DNA from: CAZRHR01 sp964599915
GTDB lineage: Bacteria; Bacteroidota; Bacteroidia; CAIKAF01
Length of the DNA: 32,961 nt
Assembly: GCA_964599915.1 (NCBI GenBank)
Contig: CAZRHR010000024.1
Location: forward strand, 1 to 32,961
Direction of reading: 5' to 3'
The stretch's first letter is position 1. Every line of letters begins with the position of its first letter. This document shows, piece by piece, positions 8,449-17,608 of this stretch. The notes below the pieces were generated by a model. The model was not told the DNA's origin. It did not search any database and worked only from the letters and a program-made list of their open reading frames with translations. The translations under genes were made by a program, and so were the position numbers.

Positions 8449-9402
8449 TTAGGTTCTCACTGCGCCGAGTGCATCGGCATGTTTGGAAAGGGGGACATCC
8501 TCTACCCAGTCGGCATCAGGAACCGCCGGCGGCAAAGTGATTGGATTTCCCAAATAATCCACTCTTTTTCCCGGCCAAATGGTCGATTTCCATAGATAGG
8601 CCACCAAGCTTTTTTGGTTGAGGTTGGGATGGATGTGAGGCACAATATATTTTTCGTGGTATGCAGGCAATAAACTCCAATGCAATCCCGGTTTGATGTG
8701 GTGCATGCCATGATAACCATTATTGAAAGCGAAGAAGTTCAATAATTTGCCGGTGAAATTTCTGCTATGATTGTAAGGATGATGTTCGTCGCATCCTTCA
8801 TGCTGCCAATAATTGGTGCCCACAATACCCCAGGCCGCATATTGGTGAGGAATGACTACCACCAACAAGAACAGTTTCCAATCCAAAATTAAAAGTGCCA
8901 AACGCACCCCATTCAACAAAATAGATTCAAGAATATATTGCTTAAACCAACTGGGTTTTTCTTTAAACATTCTTTTGGTGAAACGCATTTCAGATTTAAG
9001 AATGGCGCCACTCATTAAATAAAAGAATAACAATTGATTAAGTAAGTTCCATTTAAACCGTGCCTTGGTGGTACGGATGTTGTCTTTGTCGGATTGAATG
9101 TATTTGTGGTGCGAAAAATTATGTCCGGGTACATAGGCACTAACCGGATGTCCATAGGTAAAAGTAAGGATGGATTGCATCACCCTATTCATCCAGCGAT
9201 ATCTAAAAATGGGGCAATGAATGGTGTTATGCACAATGGTGGCGCAAAAGAAACTCATTAGGCAATTTAAGCCAACCAATACGACCACCCAAGCCCAATG
9301 CAATTGGGGAATGGCCCACCATGAAAAGCCAGCCAAAGCAAAATATAGACCCACAAAAGCGAGGGTGCGTAAATCTGCGGTATATCGGAGTGCCTTCATC
9401 AT
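8449..9402 (-). CDS. membrane fatty acid desaturase family protein
   Basis: Integral-membrane di-iron desaturase/hydroxylase of about 317 residues. The three His boxes are HNTIH (58-62), HNFSHH (94-99) and HGMHH (231-235), with an additional HEGCDEHHPYNH segment near 201-212. Hydrophobic segments lie at about 12-32, 36-58, 120-135 and 165-190. These features define the family, but not the substrate (acyl lipid, sterol or carotenoid). ATG 9402 is preferred; TTG 9408 and ATG 9399 are in frame. It diverges from the oxidoreductase gene at 9565, with 162 nt between, suggesting related metabolism. Confidence 0.85.
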   Translation of the reverse strand: MMKALRYTADLRTLAFVGLYFALAGFSWWAIPQLHWAWVVVLVGLNCLMSFFCATIVHNTIHCPIFRYRWMNRVMQSILTFTYGHPVSAYVPGHNFSHHKYIQSDKDNIRTTKARFKWNLLNQLLFFYLMSGAILKSEMRFTKRMFKEKPSWFKQYILESILLNGVRLALLILDWKLFLLVVVIPHQYAAWGIVGTNYWQHEGCDEHHPYNHSRNFTGKLLNFFAFNNGYHGMHHIKPGLHWSLLPAYHEKYIVPHIHPNLNQKSLVAYLWKSTIWPGKRVDYLGNPITLPPAVPDADWVEDVPLSKHADALGAVRT

Positions 9403-9405
9403 TTG

Positions 9406-9413
9406 CAAAAATA
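9406..9413 (-). promoter_or_regulatory. -7 promoter box for the desaturase gene
   Basis: On the minus strand this reads TATTTTTG, an exact match to TAnnTTTG. It ends 3 nt before ATG 9402 (6 nt before ATG 9399), so the transcript would have almost no leader. Confidence 0.45.
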
Positions 9414-9536
9414 CAAAACCAATGGCAACCTGTTTTTGTTTAAATAAAAGAAATGTGAAAGTTTCTATTGATTCCTTTAATCATGAATAATTGGCACGGG
9501 ACCCTCAAAAAAACGTTTCCATATCGGGCAAAAGAG

Positions 9537-9544
9537 TATTATTG
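9537..9544 (+). promoter_or_regulatory. possible -7 box for the CrtI-like gene
   Basis: TATTATTG differs from TAnnTTTG at one position, and a TTT at 9516-9518 lies 18 nt upstream as a possible -33 element. The box ends 20 nt before the ATG at 9565. Confidence 0.3.
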
Positions 9545-9564
9545 TAGTCAGATTTGAAAAATTG

Positions 9565-11193
9565 ATGCAAGCAAAAGCAGAATCGTTCGACATTATTATC
9601 ATCGGTTCCGGCATGGGCGGTCTCACCGTAGGGTCACTTATGACCCAAATGAAAGGGAAAAAGGTGCTCATTTTGGAACAGCATTATGTAGTGGGTGGTT
9701 TTACCCACACGTTTAAAAGAGAAAAAGGCTACCATTGGGATGTAGGAATTCACTATGTGGGGGATTTGGAAGATGGTCACCAGTTTAGATACCTTTTTGA
9801 ATACGCCACCCAGGGCAAAGTGCAATGGAAAAAAATGCCCTACATCTATGATAAATTCGTATTTCCGGATTTTACTTTTGAAGCACCTTCCGACAAAAAA
9901 GATTTTGTTCATCGTCTAAAAACCTTGTTTCCCCACGAAGCCAAGGCCATAGATCAATACATCAAAGACGTAGAACGTGCAGATGCTTGGTATAGAAAAC
10001 ATTTGGTTTATAAGCATTTGCCGGACTCACTCAAACCTTTATTCAAGCCTTCTGCCGCTTCACAAGCTTTGGGCACTATGGCTACCCGCGATTACTTGGA
10101 CCAGCATTTCAAGGACGAAAAAATTAAAGGTGTCCTGACTTCTCAATGGGGCAATTATGGTGCCGTACCGGGAAAAAGTTCTTTTGCCAACCATGCCATG
10201 GTGGTGCGCCACTTTTTCAAAGGGGGATATTATCCCATCGGTTCTTCCAAAACCATTGCCGAAGCCATCGTTCCCATTATTGAATCCAATGGTGGCCAAG
10301 TTTTGGTTAACCATGAGGTATCAGAAATTTTGGTTGAAAATGGAAAAGCGGTGGGTGTTCGGGTACAAAAAAAGCAGGGAAAAAATCGCACGGAGGTAGT
10401 GTATCACGCCCCGGTGATTGTGTCTTGTGCAGGAGCCGAAATCACCTACAACCGCCTTTTACCCGAAGCACATCGCTGTAGTTTGGCCAAGGACATTGCG
10501 AATCACCCAGATGGCCTTTCGCATCTTTGCCTGTATTTAGGCTTTAAAGAATCACCGGAAAAGCTTGGTTTCAAAGGCGAGAACCACTGGATTTTCGATG
10601 AATATGACCATGATGTGATGTTTTCCGATTTGGATGCCATCATGCATGACCGGATGAAAATGGCGTTTTTGTCGTTTCCCTCTTTGAAAGATCCTGCTGC
10701 CTATGCCCATACCGGAGAAATCATCACCTACGTGAGTTACGATTTATTCAAGCCCTGGGCAGAGGAGCGTTGGAAAAAACGGGGTCAAGATTATGAGGCT
10801 TTAAAAGCAGAACTGGCCGAACGGATGCTTACCTACATCGAGAAAAAATACCCAGGTTTTCGTGATATGGTCGATTTCATGGAATTGAGTACGCCATTGA
10901 CCACAGAACATTTTACCCAGCATAAACGGGGTTGGATTTATGGCATGCTCACTACTCCGGACCGCCTTCTAAAGCCCTGGAACCACGTGAAAACGCCCAT
11001 TAAAAACCTTTACCTAACGGGAACCGACGCGGCTGTGTTGGGTGTGGCAGGCGCTTTTACCGGCGGAATCCTAACAACCATAGAACTGATGGGAGGCAAA
11101 TGGGGACTTTTACATTATGTGTTGCTGGAATTGAAAGCCAAACAATATGCCAATAAGCTGAAAAAGCAAGGCATTTCTACCGTGGTTTCCTAA
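9565..11193 (+). CDS. NAD(P)/FAD oxidoreductase, phytoene desaturase/retinol saturase-like
   Basis: FAD-dependent amine-oxidase-superfamily enzyme of 542 residues. The N-terminal Rossmann motif is DIIIIGSGMGGL (residues 9-20), followed by VLILEQHYVVGG. GWIYGMLTTPDRLLKPW and a later NLYLTGTDAAVLGVAGA near the C-terminus form the usual FAD-contacting end. The HYVVGGFTHTF block resembles carotenoid isomerases (CrtISO) and retinol saturases more than classic CrtI. The substrate may be a polyene or lipid, but no crtB, crtY or other carotenoid gene is nearby. ATG 9565 is chosen; a TTG lies one codon upstream. A strong terminator follows at 11218. Confidence 0.85.
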   Translation: MQAKAESFDIIIIGSGMGGLTVGSLMTQMKGKKVLILEQHYVVGGFTHTFKREKGYHWDVGIHYVGDLEDGHQFRYLFEYATQGKVQWKKMPYIYDKFVFPDFTFEAPSDKKDFVHRLKTLFPHEAKAIDQYIKDVERADAWYRKHLVYKHLPDSLKPLFKPSAASQALGTMATRDYLDQHFKDEKIKGVLTSQWGNYGAVPGKSSFANHAMVVRHFFKGGYYPIGSSKTIAEAIVPIIESNGGQVLVNHEVSEILVENGKAVGVRVQKKQGKNRTEVVYHAPVIVSCAGAEITYNRLLPEAHRCSLAKDIANHPDGLSHLCLYLGFKESPEKLGFKGENHWIFDEYDHDVMFSDLDAIMHDRMKMAFLSFPSLKDPAAYAHTGEIITYVSYDLFKPWAEERWKKRGQDYEALKAELAERMLTYIEKKYPGFRDMVDFMELSTPLTTEHFTQHKRGWIYGMLTTPDRLLKPWNHVKTPIKNLYLTGTDAAVLGVAGAFTGGILTTIELMGGKWGLLHYVLLELKAKQYANKLKKQGISTVVS

Positions 11194-11217
11194 CGAAACC
11201 CAATGAAATATTTTTTC

Positions 11218-11248
11218 AAAAGGTTTGCATTCGTGCAGGCCTTTTTTT
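11218..11248 (+). terminator. rho-independent terminator with TTCG tetraloop
   Basis: A 12-bp stem (11218-11229 with 11234-11245, two G-T pairs) closes a TTCG tetraloop at 11230-11233 and runs into a T-tract to 11248. It ends transcription of the CrtI-like gene and separates it from the next gene. Confidence 0.85.
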
Positions 11249-11272
11249 ATGTTTATTCCCTTGTAAATCAAA

Positions 11273-11280
11273 TAGATTTG
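11273..11280 (+). promoter_or_regulatory. -7 promoter box for the membrane protein gene
   Basis: TAGATTTG matches TAnnTTTG exactly and ends 2 nt before the ATG at 11283. A TTTA at 11252 lies about 18 nt upstream as a possible -33 element. Confidence 0.5.
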
Positions 11281-11282
11281 AT

Positions 11283-12521
11283 ATGGAAAATCACCAAGGT
11301 CAGGTGCCGGAATGGTTAAAGAAATTGCAAGAAAATTCTTGGGAATTGGAGTTGTTGATTTCCGGCGGTGCCATTTTCTCCCTGTTTCAATTGTCCGATG
11401 TGTACCTCCGATGGATGACCAGTATCGCCGATTTAACCTTGGTGCCTGGTTTCTCTATTTTAATCATGGCGGGTGTGGCCATCATCAACATGCTTACCAT
11501 CGGCTTTTCGGCACACTTGCTTTCCAGGGCGTATTGGTTGGCTTTGGTCTGTATCAACTATGTCTTCCCTCAAGGTGTAGGTGCAAAAAGACAATTTCAA
11601 AAACCTTTTTCCTCCCTTGATGAACAGGGAAAAGACCTTCAACAACAAATCCTCTCGGTGGACAGGATTTGTGGCATGATCATATTTGCTACCATCAGCG
11701 GTGCCCTCATTATTTTCGGTTTTATTCTTGGTTTTATTCCCATTTTACTGCTCGAGTCCTTGTTTTTCAACTTGTTTTTCAAAGATGGATTGATCTCGTT
11801 TCTGCTGTTTGCGTATCTCTCTTATTTCATTGATTTTTTAACCCGCGGTTTTTTTCGGAAAATCCCCTATCTCAGCTATCTCCTTTTTCCTGTTTTTTCT
11901 TTCTATGATTTTTTCACTTTGCGCAAATGGTACGCCCGCGCCTTGGCCATGTTCACCACACATACCAAATGGTATGTCCTAGTTTTGGCTTCCTTGGTGC
12001 TGTCCGCCTTAGTGATTTTAGCCACGTATTTAACCCTTTATCGTACGTTCCATTGGCCCAACGTGTTTGATACACGAGAGTTGAAATGGCAAATGGCCGA
12101 TGGACCCTACATGACGCATCGTTTGTATAGGGACCAACTTTCAGAAGATGAACTGCCCGGGCCTGTTTCGATTCCTTCACGCATCATTGAAAATGGGTAT
12201 TTAGAAGTTTTTGTAAGGTACAAGCGCCAAATGGATTATTTGGTTCCGGAAGGCGCATCCGCCGATACGGCCTTTGTATTGAGCGATGTGTTTGGCTTGG
12301 CCATAGATGATAGTGTATATACGAATGTTCAATGGTATCCCACATGGAATAGCACCCTTCAAAATATTGGGATGACGGCCATGATCCCCATTCACCACCT
12401 TGATTTTTCACCGCATCAGCTCACCGTTTGGTGTAAAACTGACGATGATGAGTCCAATCGTGAACATCAATACGTGGAGTATAACGTGACCATTCCTTTT
12501 TGGCGAGACATGTATAATTGA
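11283..12521 (+). CDS. hypothetical multi-pass membrane protein
   Basis: I do not recognise this 412-residue protein. It has about six hydrophobic segments: near residues 25-45, 55-75, 80-97, 130-165, 170-190 and 235-260. A soluble C-terminal part of about 145 residues follows, rich in charged and aromatic residues and likely outside the cytoplasm. There is no signal peptide and no catalytic motif that I can name. It stands alone between a terminator and a convergent protease gene, with its own promoter box. Codon use resembles its neighbours, so it looks like a resident gene. Confidence 0.75.
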   Translation: MENHQGQVPEWLKKLQENSWELELLISGGAIFSLFQLSDVYLRWMTSIADLTLVPGFSILIMAGVAIINMLTIGFSAHLLSRAYWLALVCINYVFPQGVGAKRQFQKPFSSLDEQGKDLQQQILSVDRICGMIIFATISGALIIFGFILGFIPILLLESLFFNLFFKDGLISFLLFAYLSYFIDFLTRGFFRKIPYLSYLLFPVFSFYDFFTLRKWYARALAMFTTHTKWYVLVLASLVLSALVILATYLTLYRTFHWPNVFDTRELKWQMADGPYMTHRLYRDQLSEDELPGPVSIPSRIIENGYLEVFVRYKRQMDYLVPEGASADTAFVLSDVFGLAIDDSVYTNVQWYPTWNSTLQNIGMTAMIPIHHLDFSPHQLTVWCKTDDDESNREHQYVEYNVTIPFWRDMYN

Positions 12522-12680
12522 CCAACGCTTAAGTCTTGCCTTTGAGGCCTGCTTAGCCTAATAGGGAACAATCTTGTTATTTCTTGGGTGTAAATGTTTA
12601 CAGAAAAGTAAGGTCGAGCAAAAGGAAATACATGGCTTTAGCAACTGGTTCAGGTTGCCTTGGCAGCATGAATAGATTTT

Positions 12681-13466
12681 TTAAAAAAATGCTTTAAACG
12701 CTGCATAATCCGCATCTCCAGTGTCCTCGCCCTGACAACCTAGGGTTTGCTTTTGGTTTTGAATGTCCTGAACCCGATTTCCCGGGTCGGGGTGGGTACT
12801 TAAAAATGTTGGAATTTGAGGATTCGCTTCTTCTGCAATGAGTTTGGCGAAAAAACCGGAAGCCCCATCTGCCCGGTAGGGTGTGGCACATAGATAGGAC
12901 ACACTACGTGCATCGGCTTCGCGTTCATCTGCTCTGCTAAACTCCAAGCCAATAAGGCCGGTGGCAATCTGTCCCAATTCTTGTTGGTTTTCCCCAAGTA
13001 GAATATCGGTGAGCAATTGAATGCCATAGGCTTTGGTAAGTTGGGCGGTGCTGTGTCGTTCATCCGCGTGGGCCATTTCATGGGCCAAAACACCAAGTAG
13101 TTCGTGGGTGCTATCTAAATATTTTATCAGACCGGTGTAAATGAAAATATACCCACCGGGCGCGCAAAAAGCATTCAACACCGCATCATCTCGCACCAAA
13201 TAAATTTCCCAAGCAAAAGTTTCGGCATATTTAATCTCTCCGGTTTGTAAAAGGAGCGTACGAAGTTCATCTACAAACGCATAGGCTTCCGGCGCTTGAG
13301 CTCTTGGAATGACTGGATATTCCTGAGGCTTAGATAGAATTTCATCCCTTAATTGCTGTCCAAAACTAATGTCTTGCGACACCGTAAAAAGGTTAAATCC
13401 ATCTCCACACTGCGGCCCCACCAGTGCGAGAAAAGCTAAAGAAATAAATAACGCCCACTTTTTCAT
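12681..13466 (-). CDS. M48 family zinc metalloprotease
   Basis: Exported M48 peptidase of 261 residues, similar in layout to BepA/YfgC and LoiP. An N-terminal hydrophobic segment is followed by VGPQC, a weak lipobox with Cys 20, so it could be a lipoprotein or simply secreted. The zinc site is LAHEMAHADERH (His 129, Glu 130, His 133) with the third ligand in EREAD (about Glu 183). The family degrades misfolded outer-membrane proteins or helps barrel assembly. No TPR tail is present, unlike full BepA. It diverges from the fabH gene at 13538, with 71 nt between. Confidence 0.88.
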   Translation of the reverse strand: MKKWALFISLAFLALVGPQCGDGFNLFTVSQDISFGQQLRDEILSKPQEYPVIPRAQAPEAYAFVDELRTLLLQTGEIKYAETFAWEIYLVRDDAVLNAFCAPGGYIFIYTGLIKYLDSTHELLGVLAHEMAHADERHSTAQLTKAYGIQLLTDILLGENQQELGQIATGLIGLEFSRADEREADARSVSYLCATPYRADGASGFFAKLIAEEANPQIPTFLSTHPDPGNRVQDIQNQKQTLGCQGEDTGDADYAAFKAFF

Positions 13467-13470
13467 AAGG

Positions 13471-13478
13471 CAAAATTA
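13471..13478 (-). promoter_or_regulatory. -7 promoter box for the M48 protease gene
   Basis: The minus strand reads TAATTTTG, an exact TAnnTTTG match ending 4 nt before the ATG. A TTTTC about 18 nt upstream on that strand could be the -33 element. Confidence 0.5.
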
Positions 13479-13514
13479 GGGTTTTAAAAAGATACGGAAA
13501 ACCCTCAATCCGTT

Positions 13515-13522
13515 TATATTTG
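13515..13522 (+). promoter_or_regulatory. -7 promoter box for the fabH gene
   Basis: TATATTTG is an exact TAnnTTTG match, 15 nt before the ATG at 13538. It is back to back with the box at 13471-13478, so the 71-nt gap holds two divergent promoters. Confidence 0.5.
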
Positions 13523-13537
13523 TTCCAAGTAACGCTT

Positions 13538-14539
13538 ATGCCAACGCCCATTATTGCCGGTGTGGGGTACCATGTTCCGGAGCGCCGGATCACCAACGCC
13601 GATTTGGAAAAAATCATAGATACCTCGGATGCATGGATTCAGGAAAGAACCGGCATTCAAGAAAGACGCTATGCCGTGCCTGGAAAAGATACCACGTCTC
13701 TCATGGGGACTCGCGCAGCCAGCGCAGCGTTGGAGCACGCAGGGATGTTGGCGCAAGACATCGATTTACTGGTTTTTGCTACGCTGAGCCCGGATTATTA
13801 TTTCCCCGGAAGCGGCGTTTTGGTGCAACGTAACCTGAACATGGGAACCATTCCCTGTTTGGATGTTCGTGCCCAATGTTCAGGATTTATCTATGGATTG
13901 TCCATTGCCCAACAATATATAAAGACAGGAGAAGCGAAAAATGTACTTGTGATTGGCGCAGAATCTCAAACTTGTTTGATGGAGTTAAGTGACCGCGGAC
14001 GAAATGTGGCGGTCATTTTTGGAGATGGGGCAGGAGCTGCCGTGTTAAATGCCGGACAGCCTGAAGCACAGGGCGCACTTTTGGCCACCTGCATACACGC
14101 ACAAGGTAGTTTCGCAGAGGAACTCTACCTTCCTCATCCGGGTACTGCCGCTCATCCAAGGCTTACCCCAGATATGCTTGAAGATGGTTCTATGTTGCCC
14201 GTGATGAATGGTCCGACCGTTTTTAAACATGCAGTTACGCGTTTTGAAGAAGCCATACGCGAAGTACACGCCAAGGCCGGGAAATTAGTGGAAAACCTAG
14301 ATTTGCTCATTCCACACCAAGCCAATCTGCGTATTTCTCAAGCCATTCAGAAAAAATTGGGATTAGCAGACCACCAAGTGGTGAATAATGTACAGCAGTT
14401 TGGCAACACCACGGCAGCGTCTATTCCCATTGCTTTGGCTCAGGCTTGGCAGGAGGGTCGCATCCAACCCGGACACCAAGTTTGTATGGCTGCATTCGGC
14501 TCCGGTTTTACCTGGGGCGGCGCCTTGGTGCAGTTTTAA
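13538..14539 (+). CDS. fabH: beta-ketoacyl-ACP synthase III
   Basis: Condenses acetyl-CoA or another acyl-CoA starter with malonyl-ACP to begin fatty-acid or related synthesis. The protein is 333 residues with a complete KAS III triad: Cys 114 in RAQCSG, His 260 in IPHQAN and Asn 290 in QQFGNT. The C-terminal AFGSGFTWGGAL is also typical. ATG 13538 is chosen over an in-frame TTG at 13520 that falls inside the promoter box. The gene stands alone, not beside plsX, rpmF or fabD, so it may be a second FabH copy serving another pathway rather than the housekeeping one. Confidence 0.92.
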   Translation: MPTPIIAGVGYHVPERRITNADLEKIIDTSDAWIQERTGIQERRYAVPGKDTTSLMGTRAASAALEHAGMLAQDIDLLVFATLSPDYYFPGSGVLVQRNLNMGTIPCLDVRAQCSGFIYGLSIAQQYIKTGEAKNVLVIGAESQTCLMELSDRGRNVAVIFGDGAGAAVLNAGQPEAQGALLATCIHAQGSFAEELYLPHPGTAAHPRLTPDMLEDGSMLPVMNGPTVFKHAVTRFEEAIREVHAKAGKLVENLDLLIPHQANLRISQAIQKKLGLADHQVVNNVQQFGNTTAASIPIALAQAWQEGRIQPGHQVCMAAFGSGFTWGGALVQF

Positions 14540-14877
14540 GGTCGCAGTCACCAAAGTTGACTTTTAGGGTATTGTTTGTGAAAACGTTGCGGTTTTTGGC
14601 CATAATCCCTAGAGAACATGTGCTTTTCCTTTTCAAATGGGATGGCAAAAGCAAATGGAAGGAAAGGGAACGATGGAAGGACATGGTTTGGGGCAAGGAT
14701 TTTCTTTTAAAAGGGTAGGGAAGGCGCACTAAACCTTGTTGGCCAAAATTCAATGAGTAAAATGAATGCTGAAGTGCTTAAGATAAAAGCGCAAGAAATG
14801 GATGAATGGAAATAGTGAAGGCAGGTCTCCATGTCTTACCTGTTCATTTTCCTAATTAAATCAAGGAAAAGCTCAGT
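14540..14877. other. 338-bp convergent intergenic region, nothing recognised
   Basis: Lies between the 3' ends of fabH and the FtsX-type permease gene. The longest start-to-stop frame that I looked at is a 20-codon one at 14753-14815, too short to call. A weak 6-bp inverted repeat (TTTTCC at 14847, GGAAAA at 14865) is present near the permease stop. I see no RNA gene or transposon end. Confidence 0.5.
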
Positions 14878-16107
14878 TTATTCGTGACGCAGGGCGTCTA
14901 TGGGATTTAGCCGTGAGGCTTTGATGGCGGGATATAGTCCTGCTCCCACGCCTACTACGAAGCAAACTAAAACCGACAGGATAATCCAGTTCCAAGGCAG
15001 AATGAAGGCGCCTGAAAAAATGGCCGAGACCACATTTCCTAATAAAATGCCCAATACAATCCCGAGTCCACCTCCGAGCTGACATATCAGCATGGCTTCG
15101 GTTAAAAACTGATAAACAATATCTTTTCGTTGTGCACCTAAGGCTTTTCTTGTTCCAATTTCTCTGGTTCTTTCCGTTACGCTGACCAGCATAATGTTCA
15201 ATAAGCCCACCAACGCCCCGATCAAGGTAATGCCGGCAATGACGAGTGAACCCAAACGAATCATTTGGGTCAACCCCTCCAAATCTGAGTTCAACCCATC
15301 GCTTTTTTCAATGATAAAACTGGATTCATCCTGAGGTAAATCCCTGCGAATGGTCCGAAACAAGCCTTCAGCTTCTGCAGATGCAGCGTGCATGGTTTCC
15401 GGTGTGGGACATTTCACGGTAATATTGAAAGTGGTTCGATTGGTGAGCAAGGCCGTTCTGAGCACCGAAAGAGGAACGAGCGCCATGCGGTCATTACCGG
15501 AACCCATGCCGGAACCTTTACTTTCCAAGGTTCCAATGACACGAAATCTTTGGTTTCCAATCCATAACATTTCATCTAATGGCGATTGTCCCGCAAAAAA
15601 GGTGCGAACCAAGTCGGAGCCTATGATAATGACCGAAGCACCATCTGAAGCCTCGGCCGGTTGAAAATTACGCCCTGTGGCAATTTGAAATCCACTGACT
15701 TCCAGATAATTCTCATCTCCACCTATGATGACAATTTTAGGATGTGTTCGTTTGTTTTTGTAACGAACCACACCTGTACTGGTGGCGTTGGCGGATACGG
15801 AAACCATGCCATGGGAAGTATATCGTTCGGCAAACTGCCGGGCTTCTTCGTACCGAATGGCCGGATAGCTTTTTCTTTCTCCACCTCCGCCCATGCGCCA
15901 GCGGGTTTTGGAACGTATGGAAAAGGAGTTGGAGCCTAAGGTGGCAAAGTTGTCCCCAACGGCTTTGGATAACGCATCAATGGCGGTGAGCATGCCCACC
16001 AAAGACATGATGCCAACCCCAATAATTAGAATCGTAAGCAGGGTACGCACCTTCTGTCCCTGCAGGGAGCGCCAGGCCATGCGTACGTGTTCAGACCATG
16101 CTTTCAT
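14878..16107 (-). CDS. ABC transporter permease, MacB/FtsX type
   Basis: Inner-membrane permease of 409 residues. One membrane helix at about 20-45 is followed by a MacB_PCD-type periplasmic domain (about 46-270). Three FtsX-domain helices lie near 285-310, 330-360 and 375-400. The end LNPIDALRHE is typical of the family, as is TREIGTRKALGAQ. In MacAB- and LolCDE-like systems such a subunit works with an ABC ATPase; none is fused here and none is encoded in the window. It is last in the efflux operon, 46 nt after the TolC-type gene, so it may share the adaptor and outer-membrane channel or simply be co-transcribed. Confidence 0.9.
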   Translation of the reverse strand: MKAWSEHVRMAWRSLQGQKVRTLLTILIIGVGIMSLVGMLTAIDALSKAVGDNFATLGSNSFSIRSKTRWRMGGGGERKSYPAIRYEEARQFAERYTSHGMVSVSANATSTGVVRYKNKRTHPKIVIIGGDENYLEVSGFQIATGRNFQPAEASDGASVIIIGSDLVRTFFAGQSPLDEMLWIGNQRFRVIGTLESKGSGMGSGNDRMALVPLSVLRTALLTNRTTFNITVKCPTPETMHAASAEAEGLFRTIRRDLPQDESSFIIEKSDGLNSDLEGLTQMIRLGSLVIAGITLIGALVGLLNIMLVSVTERTREIGTRKALGAQRKDIVYQFLTEAMLICQLGGGLGIVLGILLGNVVSAIFSGAFILPWNWIILSVLVCFVVGVGAGLYPAIKASRLNPIDALRHE

Positions 16108-16153
16108 GACTTCGAAGGTAGCGGAATTTGATGTCCGCCTTTGGAAAAAAAAG

Positions 16154-17608
16154 TTAATTCATCAGGTCAGATGAGGTAGCTCCTCCTAAGGCCCGATAAT
16201 ACCTCAACGTATTGAAGTATAAATCTCTTCTTAACTCTACCAAAGCCAATTCGGCGTTCAACACATTTTGTTGGGCGTTTAAAATTTCCAAATAACTGGC
16301 ATTGGCCGTGATAAAGAGCGTATTTGAAATTTGAACAGACTCGCTAAGTACAGCCACCTCTTTGGATTTTAATGCAATGGCCTCCTGGACATTGTTCATT
16401 TTTTGCATGAGGTTGATCACCTCTAGATACGCTTGCATCACGGTTTTCCGGTATTGTTGGTAGGCGATTTCCTGACGTGAGGTTGCCATCCGATATTGGG
16501 AGCGTATGGCACCTTGTTGGAAAATGGGACTCACCAAACCTGCCATGGCTTGATAAGCCAATGAAGCTGGGGCCGTGAGGAAAAAGCTTGGATTGAAGCT
16601 ATTGAATCCTCCTTGTGCACTGAGGGTTAGGCTAGGGAAAAATGCTGCTCTGGCGGCTTTTACATCTGCTCCGGAAGCCAGATACTCTAATTCTGCTTGG
16701 CGAATATCGGGGCGGTTTTGTAAAAATTCACTCACTTTCCCTGAGGTTAAAGTGATGTGAGAGAAGGCTTTGTCTGGAAACTGAATGGCTGGAATCTCTA
16801 GTTCCGGCTGGCCCAACAACAGTCGAAGTCCGTTTCTTACTTCCATCACTTCTTGTCGCAACAGGAACTCTAACCCTTGGGTATGGAGCAGCTGGGCCTC
16901 AATCTGCGTAACCCCCAATTCATTGGCCCGCCCCCCTGATTTTTGGATTTCAATGGTTTCAAATGCACGTTGTTGTAAAGCTACGTTCTTCTTAATGATT
17001 TCAAGCTCTGCATCCAGCGCAGCCAAGGTGTAATAGTATTCAGCTACGGTGGTAATAAGTTGAGCATGGGCAAATTGCGCCAAAACCAAAGCCCCTTCTT
17101 TACGCAGCCTGGCGGCCTTTTTTTGGTTGCGAAGTTTACCTCGAATGTCGATTTCCCAAGACAAATCCAGTCCTAAAACCAAATCGGGCAAATGTTCATC
17201 CATGCGTTGTTCGGGTTCAATGTTCGGGCTGAAATTGGTATCGAAGTTGCCAACCCCATCGATGGTAAATTTCCCGAAGCGTCGCATTCCTGCACCAGCC
17301 ATCCCTTGAATGGCAGGTAAAAACCAAAATTTTTGGCTATACAGATGTGCTTTGGCCATTTGCACTTGCTGCAAGGCCACCAAATAATCCGGATTTTGGC
17401 TCAAGGCCATTTGGATGTATTTTTGGAGTAGGGTGTCCGGGAAAAATTGTTTCCAAGATTGGGCAGCCACGCTTTTACCCGCGCTGGTTGTATCCGCAGT
17501 AAAATGCGCAGGTAAGGTCACTTTTTGACTTTCCGTGAGTTGCGGAATTTTACAGGCTGCCAGTCCTACGCTGAGCAATAGGATGAGAAAGTTAGTGCGT
17601 AGCATCAT
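16154..17608 (-). CDS. TolC/NodT-family outer-membrane efflux lipoprotein
   Basis: Outer-membrane channel of the efflux complex, about 484 residues. The start MMLRTNFLILLLSVGLAAC gives a lipoprotein signal with a good lipobox (LAAC, Cys about 18-19), as in the NodT/OprM group. Two repeated OEP halves follow, with long helical coiled-coil segments (for example ALDAELEIIKKN and LTSGKVSEFLQNRPDIRQAE). The start at 17608 or 17605 overlaps the RND gene end by 14-17 nt. A longer frame to 17755 runs inside the RND gene and would hide the signal peptide, so I reject it. Confidence 0.9.
   Translation of the reverse strand: MMLRTNFLILLLSVGLAACKIPQLTESQKVTLPAHFTADTTSAGKSVAAQSWKQFFPDTLLQKYIQMALSQNPDYLVALQQVQMAKAHLYSQKFWFLPAIQGMAGAGMRRFGKFTIDGVGNFDTNFSPNIEPEQRMDEHLPDLVLGLDLSWEIDIRGKLRNQKKAARLRKEGALVLAQFAHAQLITTVAEYYYTLAALDAELEIIKKNVALQQRAFETIEIQKSGGRANELGVTQIEAQLLHTQGLEFLLRQEVMEVRNGLRLLLGQPELEIPAIQFPDKAFSHITLTSGKVSEFLQNRPDIRQAELEYLASGADVKAARAAFFPSLTLSAQGGFNSFNPSFFLTAPASLAYQAMAGLVSPIFQQGAIRSQYRMATSRQEIAYQQYRKTVMQAYLEVINLMQKMNNVQEAIALKSKEVAVLSESVQISNTLFITANASYLEILNAQQNVLNAELALVELRRDLYFNTLRYYRALGGATSSDLMN

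Noticed and set aside
14753..14815. 20-codon open frame in the fabH/permease gap
   Set aside because: Too short, with no promoter or homology.
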